Source: Clostridiales bacterium (GTDB lineage Bacteria; Bacillota; Clostridia; Oscillospirales; Oscillospiraceae). Taken from it: a stretch of 37,742 nucleotides of DNA. A model generated the notes under the pieces. It saw nothing but the letters and a program-made list of their open reading frames with translations, was not told the DNA's origin and did no database searches. Every line of letters starts with the position of its first letter. The stretch's first letter is position 1. Location: assembly GCA_029268065.1 (NCBI GenBank), contig JAJUHC010000026.1, positions 1-37,742 of the forward strand. Direction: 5' to 3'. Shown piece by piece: positions 37,655 through 37,742 of this stretch. The position numbers and the translations under genes are program-made.

Positions 37655-37742
37655 CGTATAACAGGCAAAAATAAGCCAAATCCGAGAAAACAAAGGGCTA
37701 TTTGAGACCCAAATGGCCAGCTTTTTGAGATTCATGGCAGCA

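Noticed and set aside
1..37742. CRISPR arrays, insertion sequences, prophage, tRNA or rRNA genes
   Set aside because: No regularly spaced direct repeats, transposase, integrase or phage genes, and no tRNA- or rRNA-like sequence was seen.

Overview
The window is a compact, GC-rich piece of chromosome from an endospore-forming, anaerobic Firmicute of class Clostridia. The evidence is a full spoIIIA gene set (AA to AH), the spore protein gene tlp, an Rnf ferredoxin:NAD+ complex, anaerobic cobalamin synthesis with CbiD and CbiG, an hprK-murB-rapZ-whiA block and many AGGAGG-type ribosome binding sites. The GC content and repeat style suggest an Oscillospirales-like lineage, but this is only an inference. 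No rRNA, tRNA, phage, insertion sequence or CRISPR array was seen. Most genes lie on the minus strand and are described in their direction of transcription.

Positions 1-11233: the sporulation channel operon is split. spoIIIAA-AB (11233 to 9814) ends at its own terminator. A uroporphyrinogen-decarboxylase-like gene and a SnoaL-like gene follow under a consensus sigma-A promoter. Then comes a 428-base intergenic stretch with two near-identical terminators and a multi-hairpin repeat, and then spoIIIAC to AH (7790 to 4551). Downstream are an Asp23-family gene and a nusB / TsaD-paralogue / xseA / xseB / ispA operon, which ends at a terminator abutted by a second, inverted copy of the repeat.

Positions 11234-16541: a divergent flavin-type oxidoreductase gene, a small TPR-like membrane protein, the operon hprK-murB-rapZ-whiA (yvcK, usually between rapZ and whiA, is absent), divergent rpmB, and a ferredoxin gene. 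Positions 16542-20480 hold a probable sulfur unit: larE-tcdA-Rrf2/IscR-like regulator, then metY with its own promoter and a palindromic operator candidate.

Positions 20481-27621: an eight-gene operon, cbiD-cobI-cobM-cbiG-cobJ-cobK-cbiET-cbiC, covers the methylation and ring-contraction stage of anaerobic corrin synthesis. It is preceded by a strong promoter, a cobalamin riboswitch and a terminator hairpin. Positions 27622-30684 hold a plus-strand operon encoding a DUF4342-type membrane protein and an OmpR-type two-component system. Positions 30685-35662 hold rnfCDGEAB. The window ends with an RlmI-like methyltransferase gene, tlp, and a long hairpin.

The physiology is consistent: Rnf and ferredoxin for anaerobic energy conservation, cobalamin for corrinoid enzymes, O-acetylhomoserine-based sulfur assimilation, HprK-type carbon control, and sporulation. 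The most unusual features are the split spoIIIA operon with related upstream sequences at its pieces, the terminator-abutting inverted repeats, and the Rrf2-linked sulfur genes.
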